Shown here: piece after piece, positions 45,827 to 57,083 of the stretch | Numbering within the stretch: position 1 is the first letter of the stretch | How the letters are laid out: each line of letters begins with the position of its first letter | NCBI GenBank assembly: GCA_964036195.1 | Contig: OZ038456.1 | Location: forward strand, 24,157,792-24,221,791 | DNA: 64,000 bases | From: Sphaerolaimus hirsutus | Taxonomy: Eukaryota > Nematoda > Chromadorea > Monhysterida > Sphaerolaimidae | Direction: 5' to 3' | Position numbers and translations under genes: made by a program | Notes under the pieces: model-generated | What the model was told of the DNA's origin: nothing | The model's database searches: none | The model's input: only the letters and a program-made list of their open reading frames with translations

Positions 45827-48800
45827 ATGGATACAACAATTGAAAATGGCCTCGCTTTTAATGATATCTACACTAACATTGGCGGTTATGGAAACTACCA
45901 AATTTCATGCATTATTATAATTCAGCTGTTGAACATTTGTCACGCCGCTTCATTTACGGGAAGCTATTTTTCGCTGGGCAAAATTGAACCAGATGTAAAA
46001 TGTTTAGATGATAATGAATTTTGGGATGGCAATGGAACATTCATTGGAGATCTAAATAAATTTCGGAATGAAACCGATTTTCAAGAGGAAGACGAGGTAA
46101 GAGTTTGCGCCAATAAAATGCACTTACCTACTCGATGACTGACACTCTGCACGCGCAATAACGGCGCCACACATGAGGGTGCACTAATACGTACATCTGC
46201 CCGGTACGCACATCTGCCCGTTACGCACATTTGTCCGTTATGCCCGTTGGCCCGTTTTTTCACTTGACACTTTTTCAAGTGATTTTCAGATATGAGTGAA
46301 GTGAAAAAAGTTGAAGCGCAATGACATTAGTGAACTTTTTTCACTTCACTCATAGTTGAACATCACTTGAAAATGTGGCAAGTGAAAAAAACGGGCAAAT
46401 GTGCGTAAAGGGCAGATGTGCGTATACTCCGGTTACTTTACACCTTGCACGCGTGGTTCCCGCTGGAAGTGTGCCAACGATGGTTAACGCGTGCGAGTTT
46501 CATAAAAAGATAAAAAAATTGATTGTTGTTATAACGTTATTCATTAACATATTCATATCGATGAATTTTTTAAATCTTTTTACGGAAATCGCATGATTTA
46601 ATAATCATTGGCACGCTTCCAACACGAGACAAAAATCAGTGCGAGGGCAGAGTATCATGTACGCCGAGTATATTAGGCATGCCCCGCCACACATCCTAGT
46701 TTTCATGGTTCCAATTTGAAAACTAAAACGAAATTCTTTTTCTGCAATACTTAACTTCAAATTCTTTCAAAACATACATTCAAAGGTGAGTACAGCTTTT
46801 TGTTTCAAAGGAAACATCACCAAATGGTCAAACCAAATATCAAACACCCAATAAAATCAATACATCGAAACATTCATCACAGCTGTCCCCCACCTGCACA
46901 ATTCTGACCTACTGCAAAAACATCTCTACCACAAGCATATACTATTCCCAATATGAGGAATTTGGCTGGGCCTGTTTACCAGGTGCCAGTCCCAGACCCT
47001 GTAAAATTGCCTGTAAAATGTCAAATGTGATGCAAAGTGTCAAAGGTAATGTAAAATGCCTTGCAAAATGGCAAATGTATGTTTGCCATTCTGCAGGGAA
47101 GTTTACATGACTTTTTACACTTTGCATGACATTTAACATTTTACAGGGAATTACAGGGTATGGCACTGCCCCCTGGCCACATCACCAGCACAGTTCTCAG
47201 CATAAACCCAGCATTCAGCATTGTCAGCAATGTGTTCTGGGGCTATGCAGCTGACTATGTTGGCAGAAAGTTGTCAATGTGCATTGGCATTACAGGTTTG
47301 GATTTTTCATGAGTTTGTCAGGAGCCACTCCCAGACCCTGTAAAATGTCAAATGGCATGAAAAGTGTACAAAAGTCATGTAAAATGTCCGCTAAAATGTC
47401 AAATGACATGTGAAAAATAAAATATATTGACATGTTACAGGTAATTTTAAATGAATTTTAATTCTATGCATTTTACAAGGTCTGTGGGTGACAAGTGAGA
47501 AGAAGTATTAAGTATTTACCTCATAATTAGAGTTTAAGCCATAAATCAAGTCATGAATAAACTTCTGAATGACAAGGTTTTTCAGTTGTTGATTTACTTG
47601 TCATTTACAAGTTTTCTTCTCACTTGTCCCTTTGCAGAATTTGCACCTGAAGTAACCTGGTATAACTTTACTTATTGGCTCATTGATAGTTCTATCACAC
47701 AGGCGCTTTTGCATTTTCTGTGGGCACAGCACTCTCTACCAGCACTGAAATGTGCGGGGTGGCCAAAATAGTTGTGTAGATTGTTCAGAGTGAATAATCA
47801 CAATGATTTTTGATAACTTTGTAACTTTTGATTACCTGCCCTTTGTCTCTTTTTTACATGATAAACACTTTCCCACACAAGTTTGGCACCCATTTTTGAA
47901 TCAATATCGGATGCAACATCTCCAGCTATGGAGGGGGGATAAATAACTCTGTGGGTATATAGTTGTTACCGCCAATTCTGCAGTCTGCACCAATGGCGCA
48001 GTAACTCGCTCAGGGTGTGTTGCCATGTATGCAACAATTTTGTGGCTTTTTCAGTGTAAAAAACAAGTTCTGCACCCACTTGATTTCTTGCACTGTGGGC
48101 ACTGTATCTTGAGTTCTGGGAGGGGTAGAAAGCTGAAATTTTGGGGAAATGTTGCCAGCACCCCTCACACACTATGCACGAGCAGGCGGGCACCAGAAGT
48201 GCAAGACTTTTTATTAATGACTTCTTTAGTACTGCCGTACTCAATCAAATCTTGTCATCCCCTCATTCACTCAAATAAAGTCAAGTGGGTAGTGAACTTT
48301 TGGGATACCAAATTTTTTCCCACATATATGCCAGCCCTCCCTGCAGTGAGTGCGTCTCCCCCCATTGATGTGGGACAGGGGGGTTATGACTATATACCCA
48401 TCAAGTTCGAATCATATACCCATCAAAACGAGAAAAATGGAGAAAACGTTCGGTGCTGAACTTGAGTGGGAAGGTGTTTACCATGCAAAAAATCAAGATA
48501 AAACAAAATATACTCTGTACACAAGCAATCCATTGTGCAACAATTTCGAACACCCTGCTGTGTATTTCTGCTTTGTCCTGGGCAGCCAGCTATTCATAGT
48601 TGGCAACCCAATCACTGGTCTGTTGCAAGAGACTGTACCAAACAAATGGAGATTGTGGCAGGGATTTGCCCTACATTGGGGACCTGCGATGGTGGTGAGT
48701 GAAGGAATGTCTGCTTTTTATTAGAAGCAGTGGTTTTGAATTGATCATAATGTCAACTCAAAGTCTACTTTTGGTAGGAAGCAAGGGTTTTGATCATAAT

Positions 48801-51800
48801 GTCAACTCAAATGCATCCAATGATTCATGTGTTTTGGAAAAATCAAAGTGTGTCTGGGCTTTTGTCCAGTTCTAAGCTGTGCAATTTCTGTCCAGTGAAA
48901 GTTCTCAGTGAAAGTTCAGTGCCAGATTTCTGGCCAGTCTGCATTGATTTCATAAATATCTAGCCACATTTCATTAGTTTAACATTACTTCTACTGCTTA
49001 CTGCACCTTAACCACATTGTAATTTTTTTGGTTCACCCAACATGAAATTATACTGTTACAAATTTTGTAGGGTGCACCCCATGCATTAATGACAATCAAA
49101 ATTTCAGGTATGTGGCTTTTTAGCAGGCTGGCTGAAAAATTGGAGATATTACATACTCGTTGCAAATTCACTTGCACTGCCAATAATTGTTTTGACTATA
49201 TTTGTTGCAATTGAGAGCCCCAGATATTTATGTCAGAGAAAACAGTTTGTTAAAGCTGCAAAGTCTATCAATTGGATTGCTAAGTGATTGATTTAAATTT
49301 TGTGCTCAGAAAAACATACTCTTAAATAAGTTTTTTTTCCACCCAGGATGAATAGATCATCAATGAGGTATACCGCAGAAGACATGGCATCCATTGATTT
49401 AGGTGCTAAAAAGAAAGCAAAAGCTGAGAATCTCAATTTTCTACACTTGTTTGCTGCACCAAGACTGGCATTTTATTCATGTACACTGGCTCTGGTGAGG
49501 ATTTTTGCATATTGTGAAAAGTTTCAGTTATTGTAATGAATCCTATTCTTGCAGACAGCAATTTCAGTGAACACAATACTCTTTGTGATTATGATGAATA
49601 TTCACTCTCTAGCAGGGTCTCCATTTGTAAACATTTCACTAATGGGTCTGTCTAGAATATGGACACCCCCATTTGTGGTTTTACTTGAAAGAAGGCTGAA
49701 ATGGTTTGGAAGAAGAAATATGCTTATTATATCTCTAGGTACATAAATTTGACTGTATTATTTATATTTTAGAAATTTGAATGGCTCAAACAACAAAATA
49801 ATTTGCCCATAGGTTTTGTAAGCCTGTGTTTTGGTGGTATGATGCTGACATATGTCATTGGAAAGTGGGACGATTGGCATGCAGCGGCTACATTTTTTGC
49901 CATAAGTGGATATGCCATCACATTTGGTCTGCACAAGGTCACTTAGTGTGCACACAAGCTCAGTGAGTAATTGATTTACCTACACCTTGAAAATTTTTGT
50001 GGGGCCAAATTTTCATCATACTCCGCTGAATGAAGTACACTCTCAGTTTACCTAATTACTACAATTATCCTTTATTACCCAATGTGTGCCAATGTGGAAT
50101 GTGTGCTGTGCATTCCATCACATCACTTTCATTTATAACCAAAGCATTACACCCATAACAAAATTATTTTGACCAGTAACTATAACTAGAATTTCCATTG
50201 TTCAAGGTGGACAGTTCATAACTGAGATTTGACATAAATAGCTGGTAAATCAATTTCTCACTGAATGTGCATGCACACACAGATCCTTCAAAAGTGACAA
50301 AATAAAATTGTCCCCAACCAAATGCAGGCATAGTCTATGCTGCATACAAACAAAGTGTGGTAGAAATATACCCAACTTCAATGAGAGGCATAGCCTTAAG
50401 CACTTTCTCAATTTGCGCAATGGCTGGCACTGTGGCAGGGGCACAGCTGACCTACTTCAGCAAGTATTGGTTCCCTCTGCCATATGCTGGTAAGTTACTG
50501 GTTCCTTTGAAATGTATCATTTTTATTGGAGGCATCTAACATCACACCAAATGCCAGTGTGAAGACACTTCACAATGCTTCACAATGCATCACACAAACA
50601 AGATTACCAAGCCTCCCCTACACAGGTTCAGCACTGCTGTGCCTCACAGCAGCCCTGGTTGGCTGGATAGCCCTGCCAGAAACTCGAGACCTGCCGCTTT
50701 TTGACACCCTAAGAGCATTGAAGGCTGCAGCTGGTTCTGGTGTCACTCTCAAACCCTGTAAATTGCTCTGTAAAATGTCAAATGACATGCAGGGTGTCTA
50801 AAGTAATGTAAAATGCCTGGGAAATGGCAAATTCCATGCTCTGTGTAAAAAGTCATGTAAAATGCCCTGGATAATGTCAAATATGTAAATATTTGGCATT
50901 TTACAGGCCATTTTGTCATGTCAGAAATTTCAGAAATGGCAATGTATGTTTGCTATTCCCCAGGGCATTATATTACTTGAGATACCTTACACAACATTCC
51001 ACATTCTCCAATCCATTTACATGGTCTGTGAGTGTCCCCAGGTGGCTCCAGACACAATAGCAGCAATATAGCTGCAGCTAGTGATGGAATGGCGCCATGG
51101 CGCTGGCGCCATTTGAGGGCGCCAAAGGGCGCCGCGCCATGGCGCCATTGGCGCTTGGCGCCCTTTTTCTGTGGCGCCCCTGGCGCCTGGCGCCCACTTT
51201 CTGAAAGGCGCCATGGCGCCCTTGGCGCTTGGCGCCCTTTTTCTGTGGCGCCCTTGGCGCCTGGCGCCCTGCCCTAAAGGGGCGCCAAACTGGCGCCAGC
51301 ATGGTTTCAAGGTGACCGTCAGTAGATAATCGAAAATCGCCATTAAAATGGATGAAGGGTTAAGAGTGGGTGCAATTTTTTGCGTCCATCGGTTCAACAG
51401 ACGCATCTGACTGATCAGAAGGTGAGAATGATGAACCGTCGAACTTGCAAACACATAATCAATGGATTCAAATTGTCATATTACCGTTTTTGTCCATTTC
51501 CAGAAAACATTTGTGAGCAGGAAGCAATAAAACCTAATTTGTGTTATATGAACTGAATAATTTTTTTTGTCAAATGACAATTTTCATCGTGTTTGAATTG
51601 AATGTAACGTGGGGGTATGATGTTATGCTAAATGTTTTTGTCTCACTTTTGTTAATTACATCCTGGAGAAAGTGAATAAACACATAAATGTGTGCTCGAA
51701 ATTTCTAGAATAATGTTTTTAGAACACTCAGGGTACTGTACACACTTATTTTGCTTGGCGCCCCTGGCGCCTGGCGCCCTATTTTTTAAATGGCGCCATG

Positions 51801-54800
51801 GCGCCCTTGGCGCTTGGCGCCCTCTTTCTGTGGCGCCATTGGCGCCTGGCGCCCACATACCGAATGGCGCCATGGCGCCCTTGGCGCCTGGCGCCCTTTT
51901 CCCGTGGCGCCCTTGGCGCTTGGCGCCCACATTCCGAATGGCGCCATGGCGCCATTGGCGCCTGGCGCCCTTTTCTCTGGCGCTTTTCCATCACTAGCTG
52001 CAGCTAGCGTTGGGAAGAGAAGGAGCACTAGCGGTGGAGCCACGGCCGCCACTGTTCTTGGGAAGAGACGCAGAAGTGTGATGCATTCAACTTTGGATGA
52101 TGCACTTATTGTGCTCGGTGGGCAGGAGAGTGCAGCTCAGCAGGTTGGCTGGGGAGTCTACCGTATTTGCTCGAAATATCCCCAGGGGGTTTGTTTTCAG
52201 AGTGAGAATTTTGAGGGGGGGGGGTATTTCGAGGGGTGGTTAATCGAGGGGGGTTATTATTTCAACATAAATTTTCTGAACTCTCAGTACTAATAACGTA
52301 TGCAGACGTAGAAAAATTCAACAAAAACAACCATGTATAAGTATGTAGGTAGATGGTATAAACCATGTTCTAACATAACACAATCATTGCTTTTAACCTG
52401 TGTTATAAACTGGTGGAAAATATAATTGAGAAAATCACTTTATTGTATTTTACAAATCCCACATGCAGCCTGTTAGGCTCTCATCTTGTGTGAGGGTGCC
52501 CCCAAGTATTTACTATATATACCCTAGGGGGCACCCCCCTCAGGCCACCCTTGCTGCAGAAAAAAAATTTTTTCCACATTTTTTCCGGAAAATATAAATG
52601 AGAATTCATACAAATTTTTGTTCCTGAAGAAATTTATATTTTTAATATCTTTTTTTCTGGACATTTGAGACCAAAAAGTTTTTTTAACATTGGTAGATTG
52701 TAAGTATGTTTAACTTTTCTACCCCCTCAGAACCCCCAGAAGCCCCACACAATGATGGCGTTGTTGATCAAATCCAAAAAATATTTTTGAGAAAAACATA
52801 GGTTTGAAAAGGTGGACAATCCACTATCCCAAGCTATACATGGAGCACATGGGGGCCAGAATTGGCTCGCGCAGTGTCAGGGGCAACATATGGCTGCTCC
52901 TGGGCCCCATTTTCGCACTTATGTATTTTTTTATAGCAAATGATAAAAACAGCCCTGTGTAAAGAGGGCACTCGCGTGACAGCGTGTCCAGCACCTGCAG
53001 TGTCGTGATGCAAATTACAAAATACTTGTGCCCATTCAATGTGGGCACTAATTATCTGATAAAAACCTGTAGGGGCCAATGGGCAATGTGCCATGTATCT
53101 AGTGTGAGTGGGCCAAACAAATAAAGAGGTCATGTCGAGAAAATCAAAAATCACAGGTTTTTAATCACAACCACAATTTAGGTAATAACAAAGTTTAAAA
53201 TCATTGTTGACATGGCTCCGTGGCACATGTCTGTATATCTGGGGTAATTTTTGTGTGGGGGAGTGGGCAGGGGGTCAAAATATACCCCCTAATTACCAGG
53301 GGGTCAAAAGATGGCTTTGGGCAAGCCACAAGGACTTTTAATTTTTTGAAAAAGCACCAACACAAGTGTATTCATCACTTGTGTTGTAACCACACCAAAA
53401 AATGGCTGCACACTTCACCACAACTATATTTTGTGTGGTTTTTTGAAAATTCTCATTTATATTTTCCGGGAAAAAATTGGCAAAAAATCTTCATCAATCT
53501 GTAGCAGCAGAACAGGGGGGTGCCATGGGGTGCCACTTGGCATATATGTAGGCAAATGTTGTGGGCACCCCCACAACAAATGGCAGCCATATTGGGCAGC
53601 ACATATTCCTGTGAGATTGTTATGAAGAATGAGGTACCTGATTTCTCATTTAAATGTGCCACCAGTTTACATTGCCCAGTTCATAAACCGCAGCTTTTGT
53701 CATTGACATTCTCTTTACTCTCAATTGGGGGGGGGGGGGTATTTTGAGGGGGTTTATTAATTCATAGTGCCCATTTTGAGGGGGTATTTCGAGGGGGGTG
53801 TTTCGAGTGGGGGGGGGGTATTTTGAGGTAATACGGTATTTGATTTGTAAAATTTGTTTGAAAGGGTCATTTAATTTTTCACTCTGATAAAATAATACCC
53901 AGTAAATGCTTCTACTGAAATATAGTGTACAATGTGTCAGACAGCCCATTTAATCGGAAAAATATATCAATGTCTTCTTTAGAAAAATTTTTGAGGTGTC
54001 CAATTCTAAAAGTCTACAAGTCCAAAATATGAAAATTTAGAGTTAAGCCCGGAAACGTCATCTGGGGCTACTTCTGCACATTTTTCATCATTTTCCATAC
54101 ATTTTTTGACCTCACATGCCCATATGACAAAGTGCCAAATTTGACATTTTTTGGGAAAAATGCAAAAAGTTTGGGCAAGAAGTTGACAAGTCCAGCTGGT
54201 TTTGGGCTAAAAGTCGACAAGTCCATCCTCCGCATCCTTTTTTATGCAATTTATGGGAAAAAATGCAAGAACTGTGATAAGTCCACTATGGAAAGCGATT
54301 TCTGAAAGTCGAAAAGTCCATAAATTTCCCATAAGGAAGCCTCAAGGTCACCGGGAACAAAAATGTTCTCGCGTGCAAGAAGTCGACAAGTCCATTTCCC
54401 TCCCCAAAACGGTTTTGCTCTGACCGAATGGAATTTTATGGACACCCCATTTTTCACATATACGTCGAGAGCAGGGGCTGAAAATTTGACACTTTATTGT
54501 CAACATATGGAACTAAATGGAAAGCATGAGAGAGCCAAATTGGACACGCACCACGGGCCTGGAATAGGGTCTGAAACTTAAAATGCGATTTACTCAAAAT
54601 CGCATTTTGTGGACTTGTCGACTTTTAGAATTAGACGCCTCATTTATCTTGCACCATGCACAAGAGTAAACTCGATAAGTGGCCTTCACACTAGTTGACA
54701 AATGTGTGTCAACTCAGATTTCATTTTCCCGAATCATACAGCAGTCTCAAAATGCACATGTGGCAATGTTGAAAATATATATTATGGCAAGTGCATTGGA

Positions 54801-55028
54801 ATATCGCTCTGTGACACGTGAAACCGATATCTGAGTTGACACACGTGTGTCAACTACTGTGTGGGCTGCCATCGAAGTATTCACTATCAACTAATTTTAT
54901 TAAAGGTAAATAATGGCAATGATGACGATGATGATGAAGTTTTTGTCAATATCAATCAACGACAACGCAGCCAAACAGATCAAATCTCACAACAAGAAAA
55001 TGAACCTTTGAAAAATGACAAGATTTAA
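45827..55028 (+). CDS. SLC22-like organic ion transporter (major facilitator superfamily)
   Basis: Exons: 45827-46096, 46883-46982, about 47176-47320, about 47638-47703, 48600-48694, 49108-49283, 49347-49494, 49555-49738, 49813-49926, 50328-50489, 50626-50739, 51042-51080, 51998-52143 and 54906-55028. The start FNDIYTNIGGYGNYQI is typical of SLC22 N-termini. An extracellular loop with N-glycosylation sites follows, then the family A motif GYAADYVGRK after TM2, ESPRYL after TM6, a basic central loop, ERRLKWFGRR, the signature EIYPTSMRG before TM11 and LPETRDLPLFDT after TM12. The family moves organic anions, cations or zwitterions across the plasma membrane; substrate cannot be told. The tail is Gly/Arg/Ser-rich, then acidic, ending PLKNDKI. 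Exons 5-14 agree in phase. Problems: exon 3 has an apparent one-base slip near 47296, the exon 4/5 junction lacks a canonical donor, and the exon 2/3 intron lacks AG at the expected place. Several introns are MITEs. AATAAA is at 55500. Confidence 0.85.
46187..46433. mobile_element. Palindromic MITE with CGCACATCTGCCCG words
   Basis: The arms read ACATCTGCCCGGTACGCACA on the left and GCAGATGTGCGTAT on the right, with inner CACTTGACACTTTTTCAAGTG-like palindromes near 46260 and 46365. It lies in transporter intron 1, directly before a 250-bp MITE at 46423. Confidence 0.6.
46423..46672 (+). mobile_element. 250-bp TATACTCCGG MITE, copy 1
   Basis: It begins TATACTCCGGTTACTTTACA and ends GTACGCCGAGTATA. 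Near-identical copies in the same orientation lie at 55233-55482 and 57518-57768. The termini share TATACTC(C/G)G as short inverted ends. It has no coding potential. It lies in transporter intron 1. Confidence 0.75.
46983..47175 (+). mobile_element. Introner-like MITE between transporter exons 2 and 3
   Basis: It starts GTGCCAGTCCCAGACCCTGT after CAG and ends GGTATGGCACTGCCCC followed by CTG. Removing it exactly joins CCA G to GC CAC and gives the spacing between the exon 2 Cys and GYAAD expected for SLC22. The right flank is CTG, not CAG, so no AG stands at the exact border. The next in-frame acceptor is CACAG at about 47194, which would drop six residues. Confidence 0.6.
47321..47637 (+). 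mobile_element. Composite MITE intron between transporter exons 3 and 4
   Basis: 47321-47487 belongs to the introner family (GAGCCACTCCCAGACCCTGT ... ACAAGGTCTGTGGGTG), here with GA in place of the usual GT. It runs into a second inverted element (GACAAGTGAGAAGAAG ... CTTCTCACTTGTCCC), ending at the acceptor TTTGCAG|AATTTGCACC. The available GT donor is upstream at 47296. Confidence 0.5.
50740..51041 (+). mobile_element. Introner-like MITE as transporter intron 11
   Basis: It starts GTGTCACTCTCAAACCCTGT right after GGTTCTG and ends GGTCTGTGAGTGTCCCCAG right before GTGGCTCC. GT-AG removal joins codons in phase (G|GT) and continues the Gly/Arg/Ser-rich C-terminal tail. The inner arms carry TGTAAAATGTCAAATGAC words, as in the copy at 3505-3749. 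Confidence 0.7.
51079..51996 (+). mobile_element. GGCGCC-word hAT-like element acting as transporter intron 12
   Basis: TAGTGATGGAATGGCGCC and TGGCGCTTTTCCATCACTA ends lie between exact GCTGCAGC copies (51071-51078 and 51997-52004). A GT-AG intron from 51081 to 51997 uses GT at element positions 3-4 and AG made from the last A of the element plus the first G of the target duplication. The frame stays open, with three additional codons compared with the empty site. Confidence 0.8.
52159..53838. mobile_element. TACCGTATTTGCTCG element in transporter intron 13
   Basis: The left end TACCGTATTTGCTCGAAATA and right end TATTTTGAGGTAATACGGTA have TA borders; G-run words with GTATTTCGAG lie in both arms. 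The interior (about 52300-53700) is unique, with no convincing gene on either strand. Read through without splicing, this element would give the transporter a short chance tail ending near 52293. Confidence 0.6.
53839..54905. other. Rest of transporter intron 13
   Basis: 53990-54640 repeats a motif near AGTCGACAAGTCCA several times on both strands, probably another decayed word-array element. 54681-54870 is a short GTTGAC MITE (CACACTAGTTGACA ... GTCAACTACTGTGTGGGC). No exon is seen before the acceptor at 54905. Confidence 0.45.
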
Positions 55029-55232
55029 AAATGTGAAGGATTGATCCAAATCGTGATGCAGAAATATGTATGCCACACTAGTCCTATTACATGGAAATTT
55101 CGTCAGATATTTTTGATGTTGCTCACATGTAGTTCTGTGATAAAAATACCAATACAGCTGTAAAAATGCACGCCATGAAATTGTTGTCTGTTTATGAGTT
55201 GGGTAAAGAATTTTTTACTGCTGTGATTTTGT

Positions 55233-55482
55233 TATACTCCGGTTACTTTACACCCTGCACGCGTGGTTCCCGCTGGAAGTGTGCCAACGATGGTTAACGC
55301 GTCCGAGTTTCATAAAAAGATGACAAAATTGATTGTTGTTATAATGTTATTCATCAACATATTCACATCGATGAATTTTTTTCATATTTTTACGGAAATC
55401 GCATGATTTAATAATCATTGGCACGCTTCCAACACGAGACATAAATCAGTGCGAGGGCAGAGTATCACGTACGCCGAGTATA
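55233..55482 (+). mobile_element. 250-bp TATACTCCGG MITE, copy 2
   Basis: Near-identical to the copy at 46423 and in the same orientation, placed between the transporter stop (55028) and the cysteine-rich gene's ATG (55571). It may lie in the transporter 3' UTR or in the next gene's promoter. Confidence 0.75.
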
Positions 55483-55570
55483 CTGTATACATTTTTTACA
55501 ATAAAATATGTACCTAGTGGAAAAAGTGTGTGGCTGAACACGCGTTTAAAAGACTCAAAAACCAGTCCAA

Positions 55571-56940
55571 ATGAAAAATTTTATGTTTGCTGTTGTTACA
55601 TTACAAATTGCAATACAAATAACTGAAAATACGGAAGTGAAGCTTGGCTGCATAGGGAGTCCTTTGCTGTGCAAAACAAGGGCTACTGGTAAGAATTTTT
55701 ATTTATTTTTTATCAATAAATAATGGCTACTTTGTGACATGTTTTACATAGATTCAAGCTCACCATGTAGTAAAAGGTGTCACAAGAAGTTCAAAGACAT
55801 TTCAGTGCAGCCAAAATGTGACTTGCAAAAAATTGGCAGAAAGACAATTAGCAGATGCTGTTGCTACAGGTGTTTTTATTCATTTTCAATTATTGCACTT
55901 CTTGTACTTCTTGCAAAAAACTTGCATAAAAAAGACAAATAATTTGACTTCCAGGGAAACAGAGGAATCCAAGATAAACACTAACCAGAATACCAGTCTA
56001 CAAAGAGAATTGTCAACCAGAAAAGTGAGTGATACAGTGAAAAATGCTACACAGCTGTTAAAACAGAGTGTAAACTCAAATCAACTGCCAGATCTTAGTA
56101 GTGGCCAAACACAAAGTCAGAATAAACAATCAAATTTGGATACCACAGATTTTGGTCCAGATGAAGGGCCACTGATAGACAGTAAGTGATTTACATTTAA
56201 AAAACCCTACCAAAAACACCAAAAAAATACAACCCTAACATGCATCACAGTGGGTGATGGATTTAAAAGGCAGTGTTTCAGCCCAGAAAGTTGTGCACCT
56301 GAAGGTACCGCTAATCAGGAGTGTGAAACAGTGTGTCAGACAGGTGCAGATAAATCACAGTTGGCACTAGCTGCCAGTTTATGTGCACCGGCAACTGTTA
56401 CACATTGCTGTTGTGAATATGGTTGGTTTGGAGATTTTGAATTTGTAACACTAGTTTATAATGTAATGTATTTCCACAAAATACCTTCTGGGGGTTTATT
56501 TTTCATAGTGCACACTTTGAGGGGAAGTTATCTTTGGAGATATCAACATATTTACATGGCTACACAAACTAGTATGTGCAGCTGTGATGCAAACTGGCAG
56601 CAATAAATGCATCATGTACACTACATACATGATGTACATCATTCCAGAGGGGGGGGGTATTTCAAGGGGATGTATTAATTCATAGTGGTCATTTTGAGGG
56701 ACGGGGAGTATCTCCAGGGGGGGCATATTTTGCGGAAATATGGTATCCCATTTTAATTTTCCAGCATCCAACAACAGTGCCAACAGGGTCTGTTTTGCAC
56801 CTACCACTTGTACAGAACAGAAGTGTTGTGACAAATTGTGCACTGATCAAGCTGGGGGCAAGACCCTAAGATATGCAGCTTTTGACACACCAAGGCCCTG
56901 CTGCTGCATGTACAATAATAGACTGATTGAAGAGAACTGA
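55571..56940 (+). CDS. Secreted protein with three cysteine-rich CCC modules
   Basis: Not a family I recognise. Five exons join in phase: 55571-55688, 55752-55869, 55955-56181, 56251-56421 and 56765-56940, giving 269 aa. A hydrophobic start (MKNFMFAVVTLQIAIQI) looks like a signal peptide. Three modules each contain eight cysteines in the order C-x5/6-C, C-x3-C and a terminal CCC followed by a tyrosine one residue later (CCCYR, CCCEY, CCCMY). Modules 1 and 2 have a single Cys before CCC, while module 3 has an additional CC upstream in its place. Exon 3 encodes a Gln/Asn/Ser/Thr-rich linker of about 75 residues without cysteines. Module ends coincide with exon ends for modules 1 and 2. This suggests an extracellular, disulfide-rich binding or defence protein, but no function can be assigned. 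Intron 4 holds a CCGTATTT-family element. The gene starts 543 bp after the transporter stop and converges with the methyltransferase-like gene. Confidence 0.75.
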
Positions 56941-56990
56941 GCTGAGATGCATAACACTTTATGGATACATTCCAGTGGGTTATTTAAGGT

Positions 56991-56996
56991 TTTATT
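56991..56996 (-). terminator. Poly(A) signal of the methyltransferase-like gene
   Basis: AATAAA on the minus strand, 88 bp beyond the stop at 57084. The facing cysteine-rich gene stops at 56940, so the two 3' UTRs probably overlap or abut. Confidence 0.45.
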
Positions 56997-57083
56997 AGCA
57001 CATGTACATTGTGCACAAATAGATGAAACACATTGTGCATATATAAACTAATTGTAGAAATCACAAATTCCAGTAGGATATCA

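Noticed and set aside
51017..52010. Several frames rich in Trp-Arg, Ala-Pro and Ala-Lys repeats
   Set aside because: Translations of GGCGCC-word arrays; the same artefact occurs at 441-692, 12480-12762 and 14470-14890.
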